The position numbers and the translations under genes are program-made. From NCBI GenBank assembly GCA_963974125.1, contig CAXBCH010000003.1, positions 1-64,000 of the forward strand: DNA of 64,000 bases, written 5' to 3'. A model generated the notes under the pieces. That model ran no database searches. It was given only the letters and a program-made list of their open reading frames with translations, and was not told the origin of the DNA. Positions 32,186 through 41,063 of the stretch are shown piece after piece (position 1 is the stretch's first letter; each line of letters starts with the position of its first letter). The stretch is from Haliea sp963974125. Lineage in GTDB: Bacteria; Pseudomonadota; Gammaproteobacteria; Pseudomonadales; Halieaceae.

Positions 32186-32908
32186 ATGGTAATGTCGACC
32201 TCGCGCGAACTCCACAAACTTGCCTGCCTCGACGCCCTGGGCTTGCAGCTGCTGGTGGCGAAAAGGCCGCTGCCGGGCGCGGCGCCCAGCGCTCCTCGGG
32301 TGGCGATTGCGAGAGCCGCGGTGGCCCCCCGGAGTGGGCAGCCATCACCGGGCTCACGCCCGGCTATTGCCCCCGCCAGCGCGGCCGCACCTGCCGCACC
32401 GGCTCCCCGGCTGGATGTCAGGAGCAAGACCTCCAGGCCCGCGCCCGCAACCCGCGAGCAGGCGACCGGGGCCGCGACCCCGGATGCCGGCATTCCCCGG
32501 TTCCACCTGGCCGCGGTGATCGCAGGCGACTGTCTGTGGCTGGAGCCGCTGGCAGAACCGGAGCTGGCCCCGGAGCGATTGCAGTTGATCCGCGCCATGG
32601 CCTTTGCCCTGGCACGCAAGCCGGAGACCCCGCAGGTCACACGCTTCGACTGGCCCCTGCACCGCAATCGCCAGCTGGACTTGAGCGCGGGCGCGGCCGC
32701 AGCGGCGCTCACCGGCTTTGTCCTGCGCCAGGTGCAGGATCGCCAGTGCCGCGCCCTGGTGTTGCTGGGCCAGGCAGCGGGGGAGCACCTGCTGCAGCCG
32801 GAGCTGGATGGAGTGCCCATCGTGCTGTTGCCTGCCACTGGAGAACTGTTGGCGGCACCGCAGCGCAAGCGTGAGGCCTGGCAGGCGCTGGCCGCGCTGG
32901 GTTGTTAG
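32186..32908 (+). CDS. Hypothetical protein, possible DNA polymerase III psi subunit (HolD-like)
   Basis: Not confidently recognised. The 240-residue protein has an N-terminal part (ELHKLACLDALGLQLLVAKR), a low-complexity Ala/Pro/Arg linker (about 30-100) and a C-terminal alpha/beta part (RFHLAAVIAGDCLWLEPLAE ... RALVLLGQAAGEHLL). E. coli HolD has a similar opening ('LGITQWSLRRP') and sits immediately upstream of rimI, as here; the C-terminal part could alternatively be seen as a uracil-DNA-glycosylase-like fold remnant. The stop is three bases before the rimI GTG, so the two are coupled. A start two codons later (32192) is equally possible. Confidence 0.55.
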   Translation: MVMSTSRELHKLACLDALGLQLLVAKRPLPGAAPSAPRVAIARAAVAPRSGQPSPGSRPAIAPASAAAPAAPAPRLDVRSKTSRPAPATREQATGAATPDAGIPRFHLAAVIAGDCLWLEPLAEPELAPERLQLIRAMAFALARKPETPQVTRFDWPLHRNRQLDLSAGAAAAALTGFVLRQVQDRQCRALVLLGQAAGEHLLQPELDGVPIVLLPATGELLAAPQRKREAWQALAALGC

Positions 32909-32910
32909 CC

Positions 32911-33363
32911 GTGCCTGCTGTCAGGCCGGGACTGCCGGCCGATGCCCCGCAGATGGCGCGCCTGGATGCGGCATCGTCACCCTGGCCCTGGACCGAAGCG
33001 CAGTATTTACGCAGTTGTACGCCGGTAGCTGACAATCGGGAGCGCGCCCTGTTGCTGGAGGCGGACGGTGAACTGCAGGGTCTGGTGGTCTTTGCTCCCG
33101 AGTTTGATGACGGCAGCATCTACAATATTGTCGTCGCCACCGCCGCTCGTCGCCGGGGTTACGGCCTGTTGTTGCTCGACGCCGCGATCGACGCGCTGCT
33201 GGCGTCCGGTGCCCGCCGCTGCCTGCTGGAAGTGCGCAAGTCGAATACCGGTGCCCGCCGCCTGTACGCGTCCCGCGGCTTTCATGTCGACGGCACGCGG
33301 CGCAACTACTATCCCCTGCCACCGGGGCGGGAGGATGCAATCCTGATGTCGCTGGATCTGTGA
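32911..33363 (+). CDS. rimI: Ribosomal-protein-alanine N-acetyltransferase
   Basis: GNAT enzyme that acetylates the N-terminal alanine of ribosomal protein S18. The 150-residue protein has the acetyl-CoA motif VVATAARRRGYGLLLLD and the RimI-specific C-terminal block LEVRKSNTGARRLYASRGF, followed by RRNYYPLPPGREDAILMSL. The GTG at 32911 is used; a TTG at 32902 would overlap the previous gene. Translational coupling with the upstream HolD-like gene is likely. Confidence 0.93.
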   Translation: MPAVRPGLPADAPQMARLDAASSPWPWTEAQYLRSCTPVADNRERALLLEADGELQGLVVFAPEFDDGSIYNIVVATAARRRGYGLLLLDAAIDALLASGARRCLLEVRKSNTGARRLYASRGFHVDGTRRNYYPLPPGREDAILMSLDL

Positions 33364-33370
33364 GGAAGCT

Positions 33371-33781
33371 ATGAACGTGCTGGAAACCGAGTGGTGGTCC
33401 ATGGCCCTGGCGCCGGAATGGTGGGCTGATACGGATGAGGATGGCACCATCCTGGTCGGTGACGAGGATGATGTCGGCTGCCTCGAGATTACCACCCTGC
33501 ACAAAGAGCAGGGTGCTTTCGACGCCCCGGAATTGCTGCGCATTGCCGAGGAGGAATCGGCCGCCCCGCAGCACTGGCAGAAGGCGAGCTGCGGCGATTT
33601 CAGCGGTTGGCAGGCGACTTTTGCAGAGGAAGACGCAGCAGTGCGGGAGTGGTACCTGGCCGCAGGGTCCGTGCTGTTGTTCGTGAGCTACAGCTGCGAC
33701 GCGGATAACCGGGGCATGGACGATGCGGCGGTGGATGCCCTGCTGGACACCCTGGTGGCGGTGGGCGCAGAGGGCGCCTGA
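33371..33781 (+). CDS. Small acidic hypothetical protein
   Basis: A 136-residue cytoplasmic protein rich in Asp, Glu and Trp (MNVLETEWWSMALAPEWWAD at the start). It has no signal, no membrane segment and no catalytic motif that I recognise. It follows rimI by seven bases, with a GAGGAA ribosome site, and is almost certainly in the same transcript. The stop lies 12 bp from the convergent rnfE stop. Confidence 0.75.
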   Translation: MNVLETEWWSMALAPEWWADTDEDGTILVGDEDDVGCLEITTLHKEQGAFDAPELLRIAEEESAAPQHWQKASCGDFSGWQATFAEEDAAVREWYLAAGSVLLFVSYSCDADNRGMDDAAVDALLDTLVAVGAEGA

Positions 33782-33793
33782 CTCGCGGCCAGC

Positions 33794-34507
33794 TCAGCTG
33801 ATGGTGCCAGTCACCCGGACCCGCTTGGCACCCTTGACCGGCTTGCTCCGCAATGCATCCTGGCGGCGCTTGATCTGGCGATCCAGCAGGTTCTTGCCCG
33901 CAATCAGCAGCCCGGTAAAAATGAAGGCGCCCGGGGGCAGGATGGCGAGCAGGAAAGGCTGGTAGTCGGCCACCAGAACCACTTTCCAGCTGGCGGCGGA
34001 GGGACCGAACAGCAATTGCATGTCGGCGAACAGGGCTCCGGTGCCCAACAGCTCGCGCAGGGCGCCCAGCAACACCAGTACTACCCCGAAACCCAATCCC
34101 ATCAGCAGGCCGTCATAGAGCGCGGGCCCGACCGGGTGCTTGCTGGCAAAGGCGTCGGCGCGGCCCAGAATGGTGCAGTTGGTGGTGATCAGGGGCAGGA
34201 AGATCCCCAGGATCAGGTACAGCTCGAAGGCGAAGGCCTGCATCAGCAGTTCGGCGCAGGTGACCGCGGAGGCAATGATCATCACGAACACGGGCAGGCG
34301 TATGGCGTCGGAAACCACATTGCGAATCAGCGACACCGCGGTATTGGAGCAGACCAGCACCAGGGTAGTGGCCGCCGCCAGGCCCAGGGCATTGACGACG
34401 CTGCCGGTTACCGCCAGCAGCGGGCACAGGCCCAGCAACTGCACCAGTGCCGGGTTGTTCTTCCACAAACCGTTGAGGGTCAGTTCGCTGTAGCTGGGTG
34501 TGCTCAT
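33794..34507 (-). CDS. rnfE: Electron transport complex subunit RnfE/RsxE
   Basis: Integral inner-membrane subunit (237 residues, about six membrane segments) of the ion-pumping ferredoxin:NAD+ oxidoreductase, and paralogous to RnfA/NqrD. Diagnostic stretches are NNPALVQLLGLCPLLAVTGS and GIFLPLITTNCTILGRADAF, containing the conserved membrane cysteines. The C-terminal tail is basic. The start overlaps the rnfG stop (ATGA). It is the last gene of the rnfABCDGE operon; no nth gene follows, unlike in E. coli. Confidence 0.96.
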   Translation of the reverse strand: MSTPSYSELTLNGLWKNNPALVQLLGLCPLLAVTGSVVNALGLAAATTLVLVCSNTAVSLIRNVVSDAIRLPVFVMIIASAVTCAELLMQAFAFELYLILGIFLPLITTNCTILGRADAFASKHPVGPALYDGLLMGLGFGVVLVLLGALRELLGTGALFADMQLLFGPSAASWKVVLVADYQPFLLAILPPGAFIFTGLLIAGKNLLDRQIKRRQDALRSKPVKGAKRVRVTGTIS

Positions 34508-35148
34508 GATGCCTCTCCCGCGGGTGCTTCGACGGCAAACAGGCTGCTGCGCTCGCTGTCGACATACTGCAGTGCCCGCAGGATGGCCGCAACCACGGCC
34601 CGCGGGGTGATGGTGGCGCCGGTGAACTGGTCGAATACGCCACCGTCCTTGCGCACCGCCCAGCGTGCGGGCGGGGGGTTGCCCAGGGAGCGACCGTCGA
34701 AGTCCAGTATCCAGTCCGATTTCTTCAGGTCTACCTTGTCCCCCAGCCCGGGGGTTTCCCGGTGGCTCAGCACCCGCACACCGGCGATGCTGCCGTCGGC
34801 ATTCACTCCCACAATGAGCTCAATGTCGCCACTGTAGCCGTCGCGGGCCACAACCGGCACGATCACCGCCACCGGCTGACCCTCAAGGCGCGCGATATAC
34901 AGGGGGCGATCCTCGCGCAGGCCCAGGCCGTGACTGCCCGCGGCCAGCGGGCGGGTGTCGTCGAGCATGCTGTTGTCGTGGCGGTCCCGGGGAATGATCT
35001 CCAGCAGTGCCCGCTCCTCGGCCTTGCGCCGTTCCTCGGCGATCGTGTCCTTGGTCAGCAGCCAGGTGCCGGCAATCAGCAGCGCGGTCGACAGGGCGAA
35101 CAGGGCCAGCAGGGCACTGTTGCGGGTGATGGAGCCGAGTACGCGCAT
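34504..35148 (-). CDS. rnfG: Electron transport complex subunit RnfG/RsxG
   Basis: Membrane-anchored flavoprotein of 214 residues facing the periplasm. One N-terminal membrane helix (about 12-32) precedes the FMN-binding domain. The covalent FMN-threonine motif is seen in DQFTGATITPRAVV, and SHRETPGLGDKVD is the other family signature. The start (35148) shares its first base with the rnfD stop region, so the genes are tightly packed. Confidence 0.96.
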   Translation of the reverse strand: MRVLGSITRNSALLALFALSTALLIAGTWLLTKDTIAEERRKAEERALLEIIPRDRHDNSMLDDTRPLAAGSHGLGLREDRPLYIARLEGQPVAVIVPVVARDGYSGDIELIVGVNADGSIAGVRVLSHRETPGLGDKVDLKKSDWILDFDGRSLGNPPPARWAVRKDGGVFDQFTGATITPRAVVAAILRALQYVDSERSSLFAVEAPAGEAS

Positions 35149-36176
35149 CAGGGTTGCCCCCCGGCCTTGCGGTGGCCATAGGTGCGGGGCTGGGTGTAGT
35201 GATCGATGAAAGGCGCGGCGAAATTGGCGATCAGCACCGCGAAGGCGACCGCGTCGGGGTAGTTGCCACAGACCCGGATCAGGTAGACAAGGACACCGAT
35301 CAGGGCACCGAATAGCAACCGTCCACGCACCGAGACCGCGGACGATACCGGGTCGGTAATGATGAAGAAGGCGCCGAACATGGTGGCCCCGCTCAGGAGG
35401 TGGAACAGCGGCGAGCCGCCGCTGGCGGAGCTGCCGCCGTCGTGGAACAGCGCGGCCATCAGTGCCAGTGCGGCGAGCATGGCCACGGGTGCGTGCCAGG
35501 TAAAGATGCGCCGGTACAGCAGCCAGGCGCCGCCGGCGAGGAAGGCCAGATTGGCCCACTCCCAGCCGATCCCGGCCCAGCGCCCGAACTGGGCGGTCTC
35601 CTGCCAGAGGTCCTCCAGCAGCAGGCTGTCATTCTGGCGCAGTACATCCAGCGGCGTGGCCATGGTCACGGCGTCGTAGCTGGCAGGCTGGAAGCAGGCC
35701 TGCAGCGCCTGCCACAGGCCGGGAACGTCCGCCAGGCCGCGGGGCGGCGCCCAGGCTGTCATCTGCATGGGGAAGGAAATCAGCAGCACCACGTAGCCGA
35801 CCATGGCGGGGTTGAAGGGGTTGTAACCCAGCCCGCCGTAGAGGTGCTTGGCCATCAGTACCGCCGATGCCACGCCAATGGCGATCAGCCACCAGGGTGC
35901 GTAGGGCGGCAGTGCGATACCCAGCAGCACCGAGGTCACCAGAACGCTGTAGTCCTTCAGGTAGAATCCCGGGGAGTGACCGCGCAGGGTCAGCGCCAGG
36001 GTTTCGCAGGCGACCCCCACCAGACAGGCCCAGAACACGTTGACCAGGGTGCCGAAACCGAAGAACCAGGTCAGCACCGCGATACCGGGCACGGTGGCCA
36101 GCAGCACCTGGCGCATGACCGAACCGGTGCTGACGCTGCCGTGAGCGTGGGGCGAGCTGACCCTGATCAGTGTCAT
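35148..36176 (-). CDS. rnfD: Electron transport complex subunit RnfD/RsxD
   Basis: Integral membrane subunit of 342 residues carrying a second covalently bound FMN. Motifs are GGLGYNPFNPAMVGYVVLL and the flavin threonine in DAVTMATPLDVLR. About eight to ten hydrophobic segments are visible. Its start overlaps the rnfC stop by four bases. Confidence 0.96.
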   Translation of the reverse strand: MTLIRVSSPHAHGSVSTGSVMRQVLLATVPGIAVLTWFFGFGTLVNVFWACLVGVACETLALTLRGHSPGFYLKDYSVLVTSVLLGIALPPYAPWWLIAIGVASAVLMAKHLYGGLGYNPFNPAMVGYVVLLISFPMQMTAWAPPRGLADVPGLWQALQACFQPASYDAVTMATPLDVLRQNDSLLLEDLWQETAQFGRWAGIGWEWANLAFLAGGAWLLYRRIFTWHAPVAMLAALALMAALFHDGGSSASGGSPLFHLLSGATMFGAFFIITDPVSSAVSVRGRLLFGALIGVLVYLIRVCGNYPDAVAFAVLIANFAAPFIDHYTQPRTYGHRKAGGQP

Positions 36177-37912
36177 TCGCGGGCCTCGGTCTCGACGGTA
36201 TCCGCCGCGGCTGCTTCCGCCTCGGCGATCTTGTCCTGCAGGCGCTTTACGGAGGCCTCAAGAGCAGTGATGATCTTGGCGTCTTCGCCCGCTTCCCGGC
36301 CCTGCGCCAGGCGCTGCTCCGACTTGGCCAGTTTCTGTCGCAGCGATTCCAGCGGCGACACGGCCGGCGGGTCTGCTGCGCCCCCGGCCTGTTGGGCAGC
36401 CTTTTTTGCCCTGGCGCGCTCGATGGCAGCCTGGATGGGATCTTCGCCGCCCTCGGCCGCCGCCAGTGCAGCCTTCTTTTCCGCCGCCTGCTTGCGCGCC
36501 GCGCGCTTTGCTTCGCGCTCTTCCTCTTCACGTGCGATACGGGCCTGACGGGCTTCAAAGCGCAACCGCGCCTGCTCGGACTTCTCGTGGTCGCGGCGCT
36601 GCTGCAGGATGTCCGCCTTGGAGGCGCGGTAGTATTGCACCAGCGGGATGTAGCTGGGACAAACCCAGGAGCAGGCCCCGCACTCGATACAGTCAAACAG
36701 GTTGTGCTGCTCCAGCTTGTCGGTTTCCTTGCCGCGGGCAAACCAGTACAGCTGCTGTGGCAGCAGGCTGGCGGGGCAGGCCTCGGCACAGAGACCGCAA
36801 CGGATACAGGGTTGGGCTGGCGGCGGGGCAGGCAACTCAGTGGTACTGGGTACCAGCAGGCAATTGCTGGTTTTGACCACCGGTACCTGCGGGCCGGCGA
36901 GGGTAAAGCCCATCATCGGGCCGCCCATGACCAGACGCTCGCACAGTTCCGGCCGAAAGCCGGCGAGGTCCAGCAGGTGCTGCATCGGAGTCCCCAGCAG
37001 CACCTCGAAGTTGCGGGGTTCGGCAACTGCCTCTCCGGTCACCGTGGTGATGCGGGAGATCAGCGGTTGCCCGCGGAGGATGGCATCGGCCACCGCCACC
37101 GCGGTACCCACATTCTGGCAGACGATGCCGATATCCGCCGGCAGGCCACCGCTGGGCACCTGCTTGCCGGTGAGGATTTCGATCAGCTGCTTTTCGCCAC
37201 CGGACGGGTATTTGGTGGGGAAGGTCACCACCTCCACATTGGTGCCGGTTGCCGCCTGGTTCAGCGCGGCGATCGCCTCGGGTTTGTTGTCCTCCACCCC
37301 TAGCAGTACTTCCTCCGGGCGCAGAATGTGACTGAGGATGGCAATGCCCTCGAGGATTGCACTGGCCCGCTCCTGCATCAGGATATCGTCGGCGGTAATA
37401 TAGGGCTCACATTCGGTGCCATTGATGATCAGGGTGCGGATCGTCGCGCCGGGTTTGCCTGCCAGTTTGACCGCCGCCGGAAAGCCGGCCCCGCCCATGC
37501 CGGCGATACCGGCGGCACGAATCAGCTCCAGCAGCTCGGTCGCCTCGCAGTCGCGGAAATCCGCCACACCCTGGTGCGGCGTCCACTCATCGCGACCGTC
37601 GCAGTCGATGACAATGCAGGGTGCGCTCAGGCCCGAAGGGTGCGGTATGGCGCGGTCTTCAATGGCGACCACGGTGCCGGAGCTGGGTGCGTGCAGCGGC
37701 ACGCTGACGTAGCCGCCAGCCTCGGCAATCATCTGGCCCTTGAGAACCCGTTCGCCGACCTGTACCAGCGGTCTCGACGGCGCTCCGATATGCTGGGACA
37801 GGGGCAGGACCAGCTGCGGCGGAACGCCCGCGCCCCGGATCGGGTTGCGCAGGGATTGCTGCTTGTTCTCGGCGGGGTGAATGCCGCCGTGGAAGTCGAA
37901 GACCCGCCTCAT
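36173..37912 (-). CDS. rnfC: Electron transport complex subunit RnfC/RsxC
   Basis: Peripheral NADH/FMN/Fe-S subunit of 579 residues. The N-terminal barrel-sandwich part is followed by the Rossmann-like region (GIAGMGGAGFPAAVKLAGK) and two 4Fe-4S motifs (CIRCGLCAEACP and CIECGACSWVCP). A C-terminal Ala/Lys/Glu-rich tail of about 150 residues is predicted to be helical or coiled coil; it is shorter than the long repeats in E. coli RsxC. Both ends overlap neighbouring genes by four bases. Confidence 0.96.
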   Translation of the reverse strand: MRRVFDFHGGIHPAENKQQSLRNPIRGAGVPPQLVLPLSQHIGAPSRPLVQVGERVLKGQMIAEAGGYVSVPLHAPSSGTVVAIEDRAIPHPSGLSAPCIVIDCDGRDEWTPHQGVADFRDCEATELLELIRAAGIAGMGGAGFPAAVKLAGKPGATIRTLIINGTECEPYITADDILMQERASAILEGIAILSHILRPEEVLLGVEDNKPEAIAALNQAATGTNVEVVTFPTKYPSGGEKQLIEILTGKQVPSGGLPADIGIVCQNVGTAVAVADAILRGQPLISRITTVTGEAVAEPRNFEVLLGTPMQHLLDLAGFRPELCERLVMGGPMMGFTLAGPQVPVVKTSNCLLVPSTTELPAPPPAQPCIRCGLCAEACPASLLPQQLYWFARGKETDKLEQHNLFDCIECGACSWVCPSYIPLVQYYRASKADILQQRRDHEKSEQARLRFEARQARIAREEEEREAKRAARKQAAEKKAALAAAEGGEDPIQAAIERARAKKAAQQAGGAADPPAVSPLESLRQKLAKSEQRLAQGREAGEDAKIITALEASVKRLQDKIAEAEAAAADTVETEARE

Positions 37913-38523
37913 GCAGCACGCTCGGCGGGTTCACTGTCGGTGGCGATGATGTCGACGTTGCGGCTCGCGGGTTGCGGCAGCTGCCAGTGCCAGGACTGCA
38001 GTCCCCCGGCCACCGGAATCATGTCGATGCAGTCCACCGGGCAGGGTTCCACGCAGAGGTCGCAGCCCGTGCATTCGCTGACAATGACGGTATGCATCTG
38101 CTTGGCGGCTCCGAGGATCGCATCCACCGGGCAGGCCTGGATGCACTTGGTGCAGCCAATGCACTCATCCTCGCGGATAAAGGCGACGGACTTGACCTTC
38201 TCCTCGCCGTGCTCGGCGTCCAGCGGCGGTGCTTCCACATCCAGCAGATCGGCCAGGGCCTGGATGCCGGCCTCGCCGCCCGGGGGGCACTTGTTGATGG
38301 CTTCGCCATTGGCAATGGCTTCGGCATAGGGGTGGCAACCCGGGTAGCCGCACTGGCCACACTGGGTCTGCGGCAGAATGGCGTTGATCTGGTCGACGAC
38401 GGGGTCGCCCTCGGTGCGAAAGCGCACGGCGGCAAAGCCGAGCAGGGCGCCAAAAGGCGCGCCCAGGCCCACCAGGGCGACCAGGGCGGCAAGCAGGGGA
38501 TATTGCGCTATCAGTTCTGCCAT
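37909..38523 (-). CDS. rnfB: Electron transport complex subunit RnfB/RsxB
   Basis: Fe-S subunit of 204 residues. An N-terminal membrane helix (about 8-30) precedes a CGQCGYPGCHPYAEAI cluster domain (cysteines near 55-80), and two ferredoxin-type motifs follow: CIGCTKCIQACPVDAI and CTGCDLCVEPCPVDCI. It transfers electrons between ferredoxin and the membrane core. Four bases separate it from rnfA and it overlaps rnfC. Confidence 0.96.
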   Translation of the reverse strand: MAELIAQYPLLAALVALVGLGAPFGALLGFAAVRFRTEGDPVVDQINAILPQTQCGQCGYPGCHPYAEAIANGEAINKCPPGGEAGIQALADLLDVEAPPLDAEHGEEKVKSVAFIREDECIGCTKCIQACPVDAILGAAKQMHTVIVSECTGCDLCVEPCPVDCIDMIPVAGGLQSWHWQLPQPASRNVDIIATDSEPAERAA

Positions 38524-38527
38524 CGCC

Positions 38528-39106
38528 CTACACCAGCCCCGCGAAGCCCATGAAGGCCAGCGACATCAGGCCGGCGGTTACCATGCCGATGGCGGGGCCG
38601 CGAAAGGGCTCCGGCACGTCGGCAACAGCCAGGCGTTCGCGCATGGCCGCGAACAGGACCAGCACCAGGGAGAAGCCGAGGGCGGCGCCAAAGCCGTAGA
38701 ACAGTGCCTGCAGGAAGCTGTGGTCGCGATTGATGTTGAGCAGGGCAACCCCGAGTACCGCGCAGTTGGTGGTGATCAAGGGCAGGTAGACCCCGAGCAC
38801 CCGGTACAGCAGCGGGCTGCTCTTGCGCACCACCATCTCGGTGAATTGCACCACCACGGCGATCACCAGGATAAAGGAGATGGTGCGCAGGTATTCCAGT
38901 CCCAGCGGTTCCAGCAGCAGGTAGTAGGTGAGGTGGCTGCAGGCCGAGGCCAGGGTGAGCACGAAGGTGGTGGCCATGGACATGCCCATGGCGGTTTCCA
39001 GTTTGTTGGAGACGCCCATGAACGGGCACAGCCCGAGGAACTGCACCAGGACGAAGTTGTTGACCAGGGTGGCCCCGATCAAAAGGATGGAGTAGTCGGC
39101 TAGCAC
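38528..39106 (-). CDS. rnfA: Electron transport complex subunit RnfA/RsxA
   Basis: Six-helix membrane subunit of 192 residues, first gene of the operon. Family stretches are NNFVLVQFLGLCPFMGVSNK and GVYLPLITTNCAVLGVALLN. The GTG at 39106 gives VLADYSILLIGATLVNN, matching the usual start; no in-frame ATG is closer. The promoter should lie in the 111-bp gap to metG, which is on the same strand upstream; I see no clear hexamers there. Confidence 0.95.
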   Translation of the reverse strand: MLADYSILLIGATLVNNFVLVQFLGLCPFMGVSNKLETAMGMSMATTFVLTLASACSHLTYYLLLEPLGLEYLRTISFILVIAVVVQFTEMVVRKSSPLLYRVLGVYLPLITTNCAVLGVALLNINRDHSFLQALFYGFGAALGFSLVLVLFAAMRERLAVADVPEPFRGPAIGMVTAGLMSLAFMGFAGLV

Positions 39107-39217
39107 GGAGTCATTGCCAGGGATTCAGCCAGTGTGCCGCAATGGTAAGTAGTTATGCCGCGGGAAACAATCGCCGGTTGCGGATAAGCTTATAATCGTT
39201 AGCCTCCAGGGGGCGGC

Positions 39218-40891
39218 TCAGGCCGGCACTGCCGGCTCCGAGCTGGCCCTGAGCAGCGCCTCCACCGCGGCCGGATCGACCCGTGTCAGCAGGGGCTGGA
39301 ACGGCGCCAGTTCATGGCCGAGCAGCGGGCCGTCCAGGGCCGTCCAGTCCAGGGAGCAGCGCAGAAACGTTTCCGAGCGTTCCGCCATGGCCGGCAGCAC
39401 CGGTTTCAGGTAGGTCATCAATACCCGGAACAGGTTGATACCCATGCTGCAGATGGCGTGGACCTCCTGCTCGCGCCCGGCTTCTTTGGCCAGGACCCAG
39501 GGCTTCTTCTCGTCGATGTACTGGTTGGCCCGGTCCGCCAGCGCCACGATGGCGCGAATGGCCCGGCTGAACTCCCGCTGCTCGTAGGCTGTGGCAATGG
39601 TCTCGCCCTCATCGAGAAAGGCCTGCAGCAGTGCCGGTTCCGCGCAGCTTCCGGCGGTGGTGTTGGCAAAGCCCTTGCGCAGGAATCCGGCGCAGCGGCT
39701 GGCAATATTGACGATCTTGCCGACCACGTCGGCATTGACCCGCTGTACGAAGTCCTCCAGGTTGAGGTCGATATCGTCGACAGCAGCGCTCAGCTTGGCG
39801 GCAAAGTAGTAGCGCAGGTATTCGGCATCCAGGTGTTGCAGGTAGGTGCCGGCGTTGATGAAGGTGCCACGGCTCTTGGACATCTTGGTGCCATTCACGG
39901 TCAGGAAGCCGTGGACGTAGATGGCGGTGGGCGTGCGCAGGCCCGCGGAATGCAACATCGCCGGCCAGAACAGGCCGTGGAAATTGATGATGTCCTTGCC
40001 GATGAAATGGTACAGCTCGGCGTCGGCATCGGCCTGCCAGTAGCTGTCGAAATCGCGGCCGCTGCGTTCGCACAGGTTCTGGAAGCTGGCGATGTAGCCG
40101 ATGGGGGCGTCCAGCCAGACGTAGAAGTACTTGCCCGGCTCACCCGGAATCTCGAAGCCGAAGTAGGGCGCGTCCCGGCTGATATCCCACTCCTGCAGGC
40201 CGGCGTCGGTCCACTCCCGCAGCTTGTTGGCGATCTGTGGCTGCAGGGTGCCCGAATCGATCCAGGTCTGCAGCATGTCCGCCAGGGCCGGCAGGGTGAA
40301 AAAGAAGTGAATCGATTCCTTGGGCACCGGGCGGGCGCCGGAAATGGCCGACACCGGGTCGATCAGGTCGGCTGGAGTATAGGTTGCCCCGCAGGCCTCG
40401 CAATTGTCCCCGTACTGGTCCGGCGTCTTGCAGCGCGGGCAGGTGCCCTTGATGAAGCGATCGGCCAGAAACAGCTCCTTCTCCGGGTCGAAAGCCTGGA
40501 CGATGGCGCGGCTGGCGATGTGGCCGTTGGCTTGCAGACGCCGGTAGATCTCCTCGCTCCAGTAGCGGTTTTCGTCGGTGTGGGTGCTGTAGTAGTTGTC
40601 AAAGCCAATATGGAAGCCCGCGGCGTCCTGCTCGTGCTCGGCCTTGATCCGGGCAATTTGCTGTTCCGGGGTGATGCCCTGCTTTTCCGCGGTCAGCATG
40701 ATAGCGGTGCCGTGGGCATCGTCGGCACAGACGTACAGGCAGTCATGCCCCCGCGATTTCTGGAACCGGACCCAGATGTCGGTCTGCACCATCTCCAGCA
40801 GGTGCCCCAGGTGCAGGGAACCGTTGGCATAGGGGAGGGCGCTGGTCACCAGTATCTTGCGCGCGCTGCGGTCGAGCATCGGCTTGGACAT
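39218..40891 (-). CDS. metG: Methionyl-tRNA synthetase, lacking the C-terminal tRNA-binding domain
   Basis: Charges tRNA-Met. Class I motifs are present: PYANGSLHLGH (HIGH) and TVNGTKMSKSRG (KMSKS), with the zinc knuckle CPRCKTPDQYGDNCEACG of the E. coli-type enzyme and the helical anticodon domain near the end. The protein is about 557 residues and stops at SSEPAVPA, whereas E. coli MetG is 677 with an appended dimerising tRNA-binding domain. That domain is missing here without any sign of frameshift. Start choice: ATG 40891 (MSKPMLDRSARK); the ATG at 40879 is also possible. It is divergent from apbC. Confidence 0.95.
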   Translation of the reverse strand: MSKPMLDRSARKILVTSALPYANGSLHLGHLLEMVQTDIWVRFQKSRGHDCLYVCADDAHGTAIMLTAEKQGITPEQQIARIKAEHEQDAAGFHIGFDNYYSTHTDENRYWSEEIYRRLQANGHIASRAIVQAFDPEKELFLADRFIKGTCPRCKTPDQYGDNCEACGATYTPADLIDPVSAISGARPVPKESIHFFFTLPALADMLQTWIDSGTLQPQIANKLREWTDAGLQEWDISRDAPYFGFEIPGEPGKYFYVWLDAPIGYIASFQNLCERSGRDFDSYWQADADAELYHFIGKDIINFHGLFWPAMLHSAGLRTPTAIYVHGFLTVNGTKMSKSRGTFINAGTYLQHLDAEYLRYYFAAKLSAAVDDIDLNLEDFVQRVNADVVGKIVNIASRCAGFLRKGFANTTAGSCAEPALLQAFLDEGETIATAYEQREFSRAIRAIVALADRANQYIDEKKPWVLAKEAGREQEVHAICSMGINLFRVLMTYLKPVLPAMAERSETFLRCSLDWTALDGPLLGHELAPFQPLLTRVDPAAVEALLRASSEPAVPA

Positions 40892-41063
40892 TCCATGCGA
40901 GAAAAAAGGGGCGTTACTATAGCGTTTTTGTGGCCTGGTTTCACTTACCTGAATGGTGTTCCGTGCCGCCATTGTCGACACCGCGGCAACTCCCTATACT
41001 GGCGGCCGCAGGTGACACTGCCAGTCTCGCCCCATTCACCCACCGACGAACCTCCGGCCCGCC

